Source of the DNA: Subtercola sp.
GTDB taxonomy: Bacteria > Actinomycetota > Actinomycetes > Actinomycetales > Microbacteriaceae
NCBI GenBank assembly: GCA_025463765.1
Contig: JAODBC010000085.1
Span: forward strand, 1 to 35,576
Length of the DNA stretch: 35,576 nt
Direction of reading: 5' to 3'
Positions 23,685 through 31,078 of the stretch are shown here, piece by piece. The notes beneath the pieces were generated by a model, which worked only from the letters and a program-made list of their open reading frames with translations, searched no databases and was not told where the DNA came from. The position numbers were made by a program, and so were the translations under genes. Each line of letters opens with the position of its first letter. Position 1 is the first letter of the stretch.

Positions 23685-25336
23685 GTGCCTTCGGGCCGGG
23701 CATCTCGGGTGGCGCTTCGGCGGCCACAGGCAGCGCGGCGACCCACAACGTGGCGCTCGAGGAAGCACTCGAACTCGAGTCGCCCGAAGAGCTGTTCGGC
23801 GTCGTCTCGGGCAAGCTCGGATCCCCTCGCTCGTGGCCCAAAAGTCACGGTCGAAGCGATGTCATCGTGCGCAAGGGTTTGCTGGCGCTGGTCAATACGT
23901 CTCATACGCCACACGAAGCGATGGTCGACGATCTGCTGTTCATCCGCCGTGCGTTGATCGCTTCGTCGATTCCGTTCTTTCTCATTCGAGGCAACGACGA
24001 GCGCCCGGTGGTCGTGGTAGATGCCGCCCGCCGGCGTCGGCTCGAACGCGCGCTTGCACGAGCGTGCCTCGACGAACCGATGTATTCCAAGACCATCGAC
24101 GGCAAGAAGCGGCCCCCGGTGCTGGTGTGCGACGGTGAGTTGTCGGAGAACCGCAAGGCCCGCATCTTTCGGCTGTACCGGCCTCGGGTCGCACCCATCG
24201 GCGGGCTCACGTACGGTTCGTCGACGGGTATCGAACTACAGCTCTGGAGCTTCGAAGACAACGTCATCGTGTGCCCGGTCGAGAACTCGCTGACACGACG
24301 CGAATTGCCGCGGTCGGAGGCGATCGCCAGCACGGTCGACCTGTACGGCGTGACCTGGAACAGCCTTCGCGGCATGTTCGATGTGCAGGCGAACGACGTG
24401 GTCTTCGACATCGACATCGTGTTCTCCTGGGTCGACGGCAACGACATCGAATACCAGCGGCGGCGGCGTGTGCACGCGGCCGATTCGGTGGTCGGCGACG
24501 GCGACGACTCAGATGCGCGGTACCGCCAGATCGACGAACTCAAGTATGCGCTGCGGTCGGTGTACACCTTCGCTCCGTGGGTGCGGCGCATCTTCGTGGC
24601 GAGCGACTCACCGAAGCCAGAGTGGCTCGCCGAGCATCCGCGGGTCACGTTCGTGCGCAGCGAGGAGTTCTTCAGCGACCCCACCGTCTTGCCCACGCAC
24701 AACTCGCAGGCCGTCGAGAGCCAGCTGCACCACATTCCGGGCATCAGCGAACACTTTCTCTACTCCAACGACGACATGTTCTTCGGGCGCCCGGTGCAGC
24801 CGAACATGTTCTTCAGCTCGGGCGGCGTCACCAAGTTCATCGAGGCGACCACGCGCATCGGGCTCGGCGAGAATGCCGTCGAGCGCAGCGGATTCGAGAA
24901 CGCGGCGCGCGTGAATCGGCGCCTGCTGTTCGAGAAGTTCGGTCGCATCATCACGAGGCACCTCGAGCACGCGGCCGCTCCGCTTCGGCGCAGCATCATG
25001 AGCGAACTCGAAATGGAGTTCGCCGACGACTTCGAGCGCACGTCGGCCAGCCGGTTCCGCTCGAGTACCGACATCTCGGTGACGAACTCGCTCTACCACT
25101 ATTACGCGCTGATGACCGGCCGTGCGGTGGTGCAAGAGAACGCGCGTGTTCGTTACGTCGACACCACGCTGCGCGCCGGCCTCGCCATGTTGCCGGGCAT
25201 TCTGCGCAAGCGCTCGTTCGACTTCTTCTGCCTCAACGACGGCAGTTACCCCGAGGTCTCGGCCGACGAGCGAACCGCTGCGGTGCAGTCGTTTCTCGAG
25301 CAGTACTTTCCGTTCAAGGCGCCCTGGGAGCGCTAG
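23681..25336 (+). CDS. Stealth-family sugar-phosphate transferase
   Basis: Stealth proteins transfer hexose 1-phosphate units to build phosphoglycan capsules or wall polymers. All four conserved regions appear in this 551-residue protein: CR1 [11 protein letters not shown] (about 245-255), CR2 [20 protein letters not shown] (about 282-301), CR3 [15 protein letters not shown] (about 468-482) and CR4 FFCLNDG (about 515-521). No membrane segment or signal peptide is seen. The frame is open far upstream over the SNF2 gene, but the TTG at 23681 overlaps the SNF2 stop as TTGA and has AAAGGG upstream. A coupled TTG start is therefore the best call. Its stop shares CTAG with the stop of the convergent gene. 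Confidence 0.9.
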   Translation: MSAFGPGISGGASAATGSAATHNVALEEALELESPEELFGVVSGKLGSPRSWPKSHGRSDVIVRKGLLALVNTSHTPHEAMVDDLLFIRRALIASSIPFFLIRGNDERPVVVVDAARRRRLERALARACLDEPMYSKTIDGKKRPPVLVCDGELSENRKARIFRLYRPRVAPIGGLTYGSSTGIELQLWSFEDNVIVCPVENSLTRRELPRSEAIASTVDLYGVTWNSLRGMFDVQANDVVFDIDIVFSWVDGNDIEYQRRRRVHAADSVVGDGDDSDARYRQIDELKYALRSVYTFAPWVRRIFVASDSPKPEWLAEHPRVTFVRSEEFFSDPTVLPTHNSQAVESQLHHIPGISEHFLYSNDDMFFGRPVQPNMFFSSGGVTKFIEATTRIGLGENAVERSGFENAARVNRRLLFEKFGRIITRHLEHAAAPLRRSIMSELEMEFADDFERTSASRFRSSTDISVTNSLYHYYALMTGRAVVQENARVRYVDTTLRAGLAMLPGILRKRSFDFFCLNDGSYPEVSADERTAAVQSFLEQYFPFKAPWER

Positions 25337-26271
25337 ACCTCGGCGAGAAGCGGGATGACCAGCGGAGCCTCGGCGGGCACGTGCGGGTTGACCGGGGGGT
25401 CGATGACGACGTTCGCGTCGGCGAGGATCTTCGCGGTGGCGGCCGCATCGGTGTACGAGACCTGCGCGTAATGGCCGATGGGCACGACGGAGTGCAGCAC
25501 GGTGTTCTCGAAGACGTGCACGAGGTTGAAGGCCTGCGCGCCGTCGCGGGCGAGAGTGCCGCCGACGGGAACGTTGAGGTCTTGCGTGTAGCAGGTGGCG
25601 GAGGCGACCGACACGGGAACCCCCGCGAACATGGCGGTAGAAGAGTAGTGCAGGTGCCCGGCGATGATCGACCGAACATCAGACCCCTGAATGACCTCGG
25701 CCAGTGAGGCCTGGTCGCGCAGCTCTACCATCACGGCGAGGTCGAGCACGCTGGGAACGGGCGGGTGATGCATGGCGAGAATGGTGCCGTGCGGGGCCGG
25801 GCTGGCGAGCTCTTCTGCGAGCCAGTCGAGCTGCTCGGGTGTGACCTCGCCGTAGTGCGAGCCGGGAACCGTGGAGTCGAGCGTGATGATGCGCAGGCCG
25901 TTCACGTCGTAGACCCGGTCGACCGGCTTCATCGAGGGCAGCTGGTCGAGCAGACCCGCGCGGAAGGCGGCGCGGTTGTCGTGGTTGCCCATCACCCAGA
26001 TGACCTGCGAGCCCATGGCGGCGGCGGCCGGCTCGACCATGGAGCGAAGCTTCTCGTAGGCCTTCGGGTCGCCCTTGTCTGCCAGGTCGCCCGTGAAGAT
26101 GATGGCTTCGGGCCGGGCGCCGGAGGCCGCGAGCTCAGAGAGGATCTCGACGAGATGACCCTCGGCGTCGACCTTGCCGTAAAGCGGCCCGTCGGTGCCG
26201 ATGAAGTGCGTGTCGCTGAAGTGAAGAACGAAATGGTCAGGGCGTGGATACTGCGCCGACGTCGCGGTCAT
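25333..26271 (-). CDS. Rv0805-like class III cyclic nucleotide phosphodiesterase
   Basis: Binuclear metallophosphoesterase that probably hydrolyses 3',5'-cyclic nucleotides such as cAMP. The 312-residue protein carries Asp20 and His22 in FSDTH, Asp62 in GDLADKGD, Asn97 and His98 in GNHDN, His168/His169 in MHHPP, and His206 and His208 in GHLHYS. From memory it matches Mycobacterium tuberculosis Rv0805 closely over its whole length (YPRPD start, [42 protein letters not shown]). This also supports ATG 26271 over the longer open frame, which overlaps corA. No clear -10 box at leaderless distance was found. Confidence 0.93.
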   Translation of the reverse strand: MTATSAQYPRPDHFVLHFSDTHFIGTDGPLYGKVDAEGHLVEILSELAASGARPEAIIFTGDLADKGDPKAYEKLRSMVEPAAAAMGSQVIWVMGNHDNRAAFRAGLLDQLPSMKPVDRVYDVNGLRIITLDSTVPGSHYGEVTPEQLDWLAEELASPAPHGTILAMHHPPVPSVLDLAVMVELRDQASLAEVIQGSDVRSIIAGHLHYSSTAMFAGVPVSVASATCYTQDLNVPVGGTLARDGAQAFNLVHVFENTVLHSVVPIGHYAQVSYTDAAATAKILADANVVIDPPVNPHVPAEAPLVIPLLAEV

Positions 26272-26484
26272 GAAAGTCTGTCGTTTCGGGTAGGGTTCCC
26301 GGCGAGAAAGCGAACGGCAGTTGGCGCACGACGGGTGGTTCTGAAGCACAACCCAAGCAGAGAAAGCTGAACGATGGGTAAACGCCACGCGGGAGAATGA
26401 CGAACGCCGTACCAAGCCGTGATTTGCGCCTGAAGAAGTATGGCAGTCTGAGAGCCATTCGGCTAGAGGAAGGTCGGGCAGGGC

Positions 26485-27618
26485 ATGAAGAGCATGAGAT
26501 TCTCGAGCGTGATCAAGGGCATCACGCAGGTGCGGCCGGGCGGCCGCCCCATCACGCCCGCGCCCGACGACACCGAGCCCGAGCCCTATGAGCCGCACAC
26601 GAGCATGGTCGACAACGCGATCTACCGTGCGGGCAAGCGCATCCTCTCGCCCGACGGGCCGGCCGAGGCCATCGCTGCGCTGAACAAGACCCCGGGCGGC
26701 ATGGCCTGGATCGGCCTGTATCGGCCCAGCGCCGATGAACTGCTCGAAATGGAGAACGATTTCGACCTGCATCCGCTCGCCATCGAAGACGCGGTCGGAG
26801 CCCACCAGCGGCCGAAGCTCGAGCGTTATGCCGAGGTCTTCTTCGTGGTGCTGCGTGCTGCGCACTATGTGGATGAACGTGAAGAGGTCGAATTCGGCGA
26901 ACTCCATCTCTTCGTCGGGCCGAACTTCGTGATCTCGGTGCGGCACAGCGAATCGCCCGACCTCTCGGTGGTGCGCCGGCGCATGGAGAACGACCCCGAT
27001 CTGCTGGCGCTCGGCCCCATCGCCGTGCTGTACGCGATCATGGATGCGGTAGTCGACCAGTACGCACCGGTGGTCGCCGGGCTCGAAACCGACATCGACC
27101 AGATCGAGGCGCAGGTGTTCGAAGGAGACCCGAAGGTCTCACGTCGAATCTACGAACTCTCACAGGAAGTGCTCGACTTTCAGCGCGCCACCTTGCCGCT
27201 CAGCGCGATGCTCGAGGCGTTGCGCAGTCAGTTCGACCAAGTGGAGGGCACGCTCGAACTCAAGCGGGCGTTCCGTGACGTGGCCGACCACGTTTCGGTG
27301 GTCAACGACAAGGTCGACGGGTTTCGGCAGACCCTGCGCGAGATTCTGACGGTGAACGCTACGCTCGTCGCTCAGCGGCAGAACGAAGACATGAAAAAGC
27401 TCGCCGAGACGAGCAACCACCAGAACGACGAGGTCAAGCGCATCTCGGCGTGGGCGGCCATCTTCTTCGCGCCCACGGTGGTAACCGGCATCTACGGCAT
27501 GAACTTCGACTTCATGCCCGAGTTGCATTTCGCGTGGGGCTACCCGGCGGCCCTCGGGCTGATGGCGGCCTTGAGCATCGGGCTGTACATCATGTTCAAA
27601 CGGAGGGGTTGGCTGTGA
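26485..27618 (+). CDS. corA: CorA-type magnesium/cobalt channel
   Basis: Pentameric Mg2+ channel of the inner membrane. The 377-residue protein has a large cytosolic N-terminal alpha/beta domain, a long helical region with coiled-coil character (about 200-310), then two C-terminal helices. The first of these ends in the family motif YGMNF (GMN at 338-340), and the second ends with the basic tail KRRGWL. The start is ATG 26485; ATG 26494 is also in frame. The 213 bases upstream hold a plus-strand TAGGGT at 26291 and an eight-codon ORF at 26374, neither convincing. A strong hairpin follows the stop. Confidence 0.95.
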   Translation: MKSMRFSSVIKGITQVRPGGRPITPAPDDTEPEPYEPHTSMVDNAIYRAGKRILSPDGPAEAIAALNKTPGGMAWIGLYRPSADELLEMENDFDLHPLAIEDAVGAHQRPKLERYAEVFFVVLRAAHYVDEREEVEFGELHLFVGPNFVISVRHSESPDLSVVRRRMENDPDLLALGPIAVLYAIMDAVVDQYAPVVAGLETDIDQIEAQVFEGDPKVSRRIYELSQEVLDFQRATLPLSAMLEALRSQFDQVEGTLELKRAFRDVADHVSVVNDKVDGFRQTLREILTVNATLVAQRQNEDMKKLAETSNHQNDEVKRISAWAAIFFAPTVVTGIYGMNFDFMPELHFAWGYPAALGLMAALSIGLYIMFKRRGWL

Positions 27619-27626
27619 GCCTATCT

Positions 27627-27651
27627 CTCGGCCGCCGCCCCTGCGGCCGAG
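27627..27651 (+). terminator. Hairpin after corA, possible terminator
   Basis: A 9-bp perfect stem CTCGGCCGC / GCGGCCGAG has a 7-base loop and starts nine bases after the corA stop. There is no T-rich tail, so it may stabilise the 3' end or act with Rho. Confidence 0.55.
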
Positions 27652-27659
27652 GCTTCGGA

Positions 27660-27703
27660 GCAGACTTCTAGCAGACTTCTAGCACGGTTCTAGCAGAGTT
27701 CGG
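27660..27703. repeat. 11-bp tandem repeat between corA and the Rieske oxidoreductase
   Basis: Four units of GCAGACTTCTA type at 27660, 27671, 27682 and 27693. The first two are identical and the later two are diverged. Confidence 0.85.
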
Positions 27704-27753
27704 CAGGGCTGGCCAGGGGTAGGCCGTCGCTCCCCTCACAATTGCGCGAAGCG

Positions 27754-27759
27754 TAGGGT
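27754..27759 (+). promoter_or_regulatory. -10 box of the Rieske oxidoreductase (leaderless)
   Basis: TAGGGT, spacer CGAAAG, then ATG 27766. Confidence 0.6.
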
Positions 27760-27765
27760 CGAAAG

Positions 27766-29325
27766 ATGACCTCCCTCTGGCTGGCGACAGCGCGTGACAT
27801 CGGCACCGACGAGTTCGCCGATCAAGCCCGCTACGACGAAGTGATCGTTGGCGGCGGCCTCACTGGTCTCGTCACCGCCCTGCTCTTCGCTCGGGCGGGC
27901 AAGCGTGTCGTCGTGCTCGAATCGCGCTTCGTCGGCGCCGTCGCGACCGGCAACACCTCGGCCAAGCTCTCGCTGCTGCAGGGCAGCCACTTGCAGAACG
28001 TCAAGCGCCACACCTACCAGGCCATCGTGCAGGCCTACGTCGACGGCAACCGCGCCGGCCAGCAGTGGATGCTCGACTACGCCGCCGAGCGCGACATCCC
28101 GGTTCAGCGGCGCGATGCCGTGAGTTATGCGGGCACCCCCGACGGCACCGAGACCGTCGAGCGCGAGTTTCGCGTGGCCCGCTCGGTCGGTCTCGATGTA
28201 CGGCTGAAGGCAGAACTCGACCTGCCCTTCCCGACCTTCGGGGCGGTGGTGCTGCCCGACCAGGCGCAGTTCGACCCGATGGATGTCCTGGGCGCACTGG
28301 TCACCGACATTCGTGAACTCGGCGGCATCATCGTCGAGAACGCGCGCGTCACCGGTGTTGCGGCGAGAGGCGGGCCGGGTGGATGCGCGCGAGTGCGTAC
28401 GGCTCAGGGCGACGTTTTCGCCGACCACGTTCTGCTCACCACGGGAACACCGATTCTCGACCGCGGGCTGTACTTCGCCAAGCTCAAGCCGCAGCGATCG
28501 TACGTCACGTCGTACACCGTGCCCGGGCCGATTCCGTTGGACATGTACCTCTCGGTGGATTCGCCCAGCCGGTCGCTGCGCACGGCTGCCGGCACAGGCA
28601 TTGGCACCGGTACTGGCACAGGCACAGGCACGGGCTCGGCCGCTGGCTCGGCTGAGCGCACGGGCGAAGAACTGCTCGTCGGCGGCAACGGGCACGTGAC
28701 CGGCCGCGCGGAGTCTGCACAGGCTCGCGTCGACGACCTGCAGCAGTGGACCGAGCGTTACTTTCCCGGCGCCGAACTCACCCACTCGTGGAGCGCGCAA
28801 GACTACGAGACCCCGCACCGGGTGCCGTTCGTCGGCTATCTGCCGCGCGGCCGCGGCCGCATCTACCTCGCCACGGGGTACGACAAGTGGGGCATGACGA
28901 ACGCGGTCACGGCAGCGCTCACCCTCGTGAGCGACATTCTCGGCGACAGCCCCGACTGGGCACAGACGATGCACCACCGGGTCACCCTGCCTGCCGCCAT
29001 CGGATCGGGCATCGGGTCCGGCGCCGCCGTCGGCTGGTGGGCTGTCAAGGGCTGGGCCGGTGCCCTGACGGGCCTGCGAGTGGATGCACTGCAGCAGCCG
29101 CACGAAAGATCTGGCGTGATGGGGCGGGCGGGCCTCCACCCGGTCGGAGTCTCGACCGTCGACGGCGCGACGTGCGCCGTCTCGGGCATCTGCCCGCACC
29201 TCGGCGGCGTGCTGAACTGGAACGACGCCGAGACCTCCTGGGACTGCCCTCTGCACGGCTCCCGTTTCTCGTCGACCGGCGCTCTTCTCGAGGGCCCCGC
29301 GACCCGCGACCTCCGCCCGCGCTGA
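27766..29325 (+). CDS. FAD-dependent oxidoreductase with C-terminal Rieske domain
   Basis: A 519-residue redox protein. The N-terminal FAD-binding Rossmann motif VIVGGGLTGL (26-35) is followed by a DAO-type (glycine oxidase-like) domain. The C-terminal 60 or so residues are a Rieske 2Fe-2S domain with CPHLGG (Cys476, His478) and CPLHGSRF (Cys494, His497). Such DAO-Rieske fusions occur in bacteria, and their amine or amino acid substrate is usually unknown. Residues 276-292 are a Gly-Thr repeat inserted in the DAO part. The gene converges with maltokinase, with 13 bases between the stops. Confidence 0.9.
   Translation: MTSLWLATARDIGTDEFADQARYDEVIVGGGLTGLVTALLFARAGKRVVVLESRFVGAVATGNTSAKLSLLQGSHLQNVKRHTYQAIVQAYVDGNRAGQQWMLDYAAERDIPVQRRDAVSYAGTPDGTETVEREFRVARSVGLDVRLKAELDLPFPTFGAVVLPDQAQFDPMDVLGALVTDIRELGGIIVENARVTGVAARGGPGGCARVRTAQGDVFADHVLLTTGTPILDRGLYFAKLKPQRSYVTSYTVPGPIPLDMYLSVDSPSRSLRTAAGTGIGTGTGTGTGTGSAAGSAERTGEELLVGGNGHVTGRAESAQARVDDLQQWTERYFPGAELTHSWSAQDYETPHRVPFVGYLPRGRGRIYLATGYDKWGMTNAVTAALTLVSDILGDSPDWAQTMHHRVTLPAAIGSGIGSGAAVGWWAVKGWAGALTGLRVDALQQPHERSGVMGRAGLHPVGVSTVDGATCAVSGICPHLGGVLNWNDAETSWDCPLHGSRFSSTGALLEGPATRDLRPR
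28591..28640 (+). repeat. 6-bp in-frame repeat encoding Gly-Thr
   Basis: About eight GGCACA-type units (GGCACA, GGCATT, GGCACC, GGTACT, GGCACG) encode GTGIGTGTGTGTGTG in the oxidoreductase. Confidence 0.85.
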
Positions 29326-29338
29326 CGCCGGGCCTGGT

Positions 29339-30859
29339 TCAGCGGGTGGCGAGACGGGTGATGGCGGCGACGGGGATAGGCAGCCAGGTGGGGCGGTTGC
29401 GGGCTTCGTAGATGGCCTCGTAGAGCGCCTTGTCGATCTCGAAGGCGTCGAGCAGGGTCTGCACCGCGGCGAGGTCGAGGCCTGAGCGGGAGACGTAGCC
29501 GTCGAGAAAGGCCTGCCGGGCATCCTCGGCCCAGTGTGCGGCCGACTCGCCGGGGTGCGCGTGCGCGTACGAGCCCGCGACGTAGTCGAACGAGCGCAAC
29601 ATGCCGGCGACGTCGCGCAGGGCGAGGTCGGGCTGGCTGCGCTCGACCATGGGGCGCAGCGGTTCGCCCTCGAAGTCGACCAGCACCCAGCTGCCGAACG
29701 ATCCATCGTCACCCGACGACCCGGCGTGCCCCGGCGGAACGGCCAGCACCTGCCCGAGGTGGTAGTCACCGTGGATGCGCTGCAACTGAGGCCACGTGCT
29801 GGCCGCTGCGGCGGCGAAGAGGCGCTCGATTGCGTCGTTGTGTGCGGCGAGTTCTGGCACCTCGCGCACGGCTCCGGCGTGGCGGCGGCGCATGCTCGCC
29901 AGAACTGCAGCGATCAGGTCGTCTGAGGGCGGCACGGTGGGCATGACGGCTGCCAGAGTCTCATGCACTTCGGCGGTCGCGGCTCCGAGCGCGGCGGCTT
30001 CGGCCGTGAACAGCCTGCCTTCGTCGACCGCCTCGAGGGCGACGCGCCAGGCATCACGAACGCCGGGCAGAAACTCCTGCGCGAAGGCGAGGTGGCCAGA
30101 GGTGCGGCCGTCGGGCATCCGTTGGTCTGGCCACTGGCCGACTACGCTGCCGATCGACGCCGGTACTCGGGTCGAGCCGGCGGCGGCCAGGGCCGACTGC
30201 AATACGACGTCGGGGTTGTTGCCGTGGTGCAGCACCCGGAACACTTTGCAGATGACCGGGGCTGCGGCGTTGCCGTCTGTGCTGTCGCCGTTGTCGTCGG
30301 TACTGTCTCCGTCTGTGCTGTGTCCGTCTGTTCTGTGTCCGTCTGGGCCGTCGCCGTCTGGTGAGACGACCGACATGATGATCGAGGTGTTCGACTGCTC
30401 GCCGCTCAGCACACGGGCCGAGGTCACGGCGAGCGGATGCCCGGGAGCCTGACTGCGCCCCGTCGCTGTGATGGCGCTGTCTTCCGAGCCGGCGCCTGAC
30501 CCCGAGCCGGCGCCTGAGGTGGCCGCGTCGCCCGTGATCAACGCCAGCAGCGCGTGGGCGTAAGCAGCGTCGTTCGGGCCGTCGTAAACGTGCAGGCCGT
30601 TCTCGAGTGTGGTGATGTGGGCGGCACTGAGTTCGGGCGCGGGCTCGGCGCGCAGTGTCAGCGGAACCTGGTAGAGCGTGGGCTGTTGGCCGCCCTCGTC
30701 GAGCAGCAGTGCGGTCGAGATCTCGACTCCACTCGAGCCGGCCGGCGGTCTGAAGTCGTAGCTGCCGACGTGCTTGAGGTCGGGCGTCGTGCCTTTACCG
30801 GCGAACCAGCGCTGGTGGGGCATCCATTCGGCAAGGGCGGTCAGCAGCTCGGGAGTCAC
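29339..30859 (-). CDS. mak: Maltokinase
   Basis: Phosphorylates maltose to maltose 1-phosphate, the donor for GlgE in alpha-glucan synthesis from trehalose. The 506-residue protein has the maltokinase N-terminal cap EWMPHQRWFAGKG (11-23), Lys205 in ICKVFRVL, catalytic HGDYHLGQ (363-370, Asp365) and VDFEGEP (394-400, Asp395). The family is usually about 450 residues. The excess comes from inserted low-complexity runs at about 115-126 (Ser/Gly/Ala) and 167-197 (Asp/Gly/Ser/Thr), and a short one near 380-388. The GTG at 30859 is six bases after minus-strand TAGTGT. No treS or glgE lies nearby, although the genes are often linked. Confidence 0.9.
   Translation of the reverse strand: MTPELLTALAEWMPHQRWFAGKGTTPDLKHVGSYDFRPPAGSSGVEISTALLLDEGGQQPTLYQVPLTLRAEPAPELSAAHITTLENGLHVYDGPNDAAYAHALLALITGDAATSGAGSGSGAGSEDSAITATGRSQAPGHPLAVTSARVLSGEQSNTSIIMSVVSPDGDGPDGHRTDGHSTDGDSTDDNGDSTDGNAAAPVICKVFRVLHHGNNPDVVLQSALAAAGSTRVPASIGSVVGQWPDQRMPDGRTSGHLAFAQEFLPGVRDAWRVALEAVDEGRLFTAEAAALGAATAEVHETLAAVMPTVPPSDDLIAAVLASMRRRHAGAVREVPELAAHNDAIERLFAAAAASTWPQLQRIHGDYHLGQVLAVPPGHAGSSGDDGSFGSWVLVDFEGEPLRPMVERSQPDLALRDVAGMLRSFDYVAGSYAHAHPGESAAHWAEDARQAFLDGYVSRSGLDLAAVQTLLDAFEIDKALYEAIYEARNRPTWLPIPVAAITRLATR
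30271..30360 (-). repeat. 15-bp in-frame repeat in maltokinase
   Basis: Degenerate 15-base units of TGTCCGTCTGTGCTG type (plus strand) encode the DGHRTDGHSTDGDSTDD loop (residues 167-197). Confidence 0.85.
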
Positions 30860-30865
30860 CTGTTC

Positions 30866-30871
30866 ACACTA
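30866..30871 (-). promoter_or_regulatory. -10 box of maltokinase (leaderless)
   Basis: Minus-strand TAGTGT, six bases, then GTG 30859. Confidence 0.6.
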
Positions 30872-30930
30872 CGGGGCGGGCAAGGCAGGAAGAAGTGGCT
30901 GCATCGACGGCCGAAACGGTGTAAGGGGCT

Positions 30931-31020
30931 CGCTGCGGCGAGCCGGCTGATGCTGCGGCGAGCTGGCCGATGCTACGGCGAGCTGGCTGATGCTGCGGCG
31001 AGACGGCTGAAGCCGCGGCG
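30931..31020. repeat. 20-bp tandem array downstream of the S9 peptidase
   Basis: Four and a half units of TGCTGCGGCGAGCTGGCTGA type, at 30931, 30951, 30971, 30991 and 31011 (half). It lies between the maltokinase promoter and a second array next to the peptidase stop. The 60 bases from 30872 to 30930 show nothing clear. Confidence 0.9.
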
Positions 31021-31078
31021 GCCTAGTCTTGGCGGGCTAGTCTTGCTGGCCGAGTCTTGCTGGGCCTAGTCGGCGAGG
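31021..31078 (-). repeat. 14-bp tandem array containing the S9 peptidase stop codon
   Basis: Units of GCTAGTCTTGCTGG type begin at 31021, 31036, 31050 and 31064. On the minus strand the unit carries CTAG, and the unit nearest the gene contains the peptidase's own TAG stop (31066-31068). Confidence 0.9.

Noticed and set aside
26374..26400. Eight-codon ORF (MGKRHAGE) upstream of corA
   Set aside because: Very short, only a weak GAGAAAG upstream and no array or other sign of selection.
25333..26946. Phosphodiesterase with a 225-residue N-terminal extension
   Set aside because: The extension is antisense to corA, and the Rv0805-like sequence begins right after ATG 26271.
27736..29769. Minus-strand ORF of 677 codons over the Rieske oxidoreductase and maltokinase
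   Set aside because: Composition typical of an antisense frame. It overlaps two genes with intact active sites.
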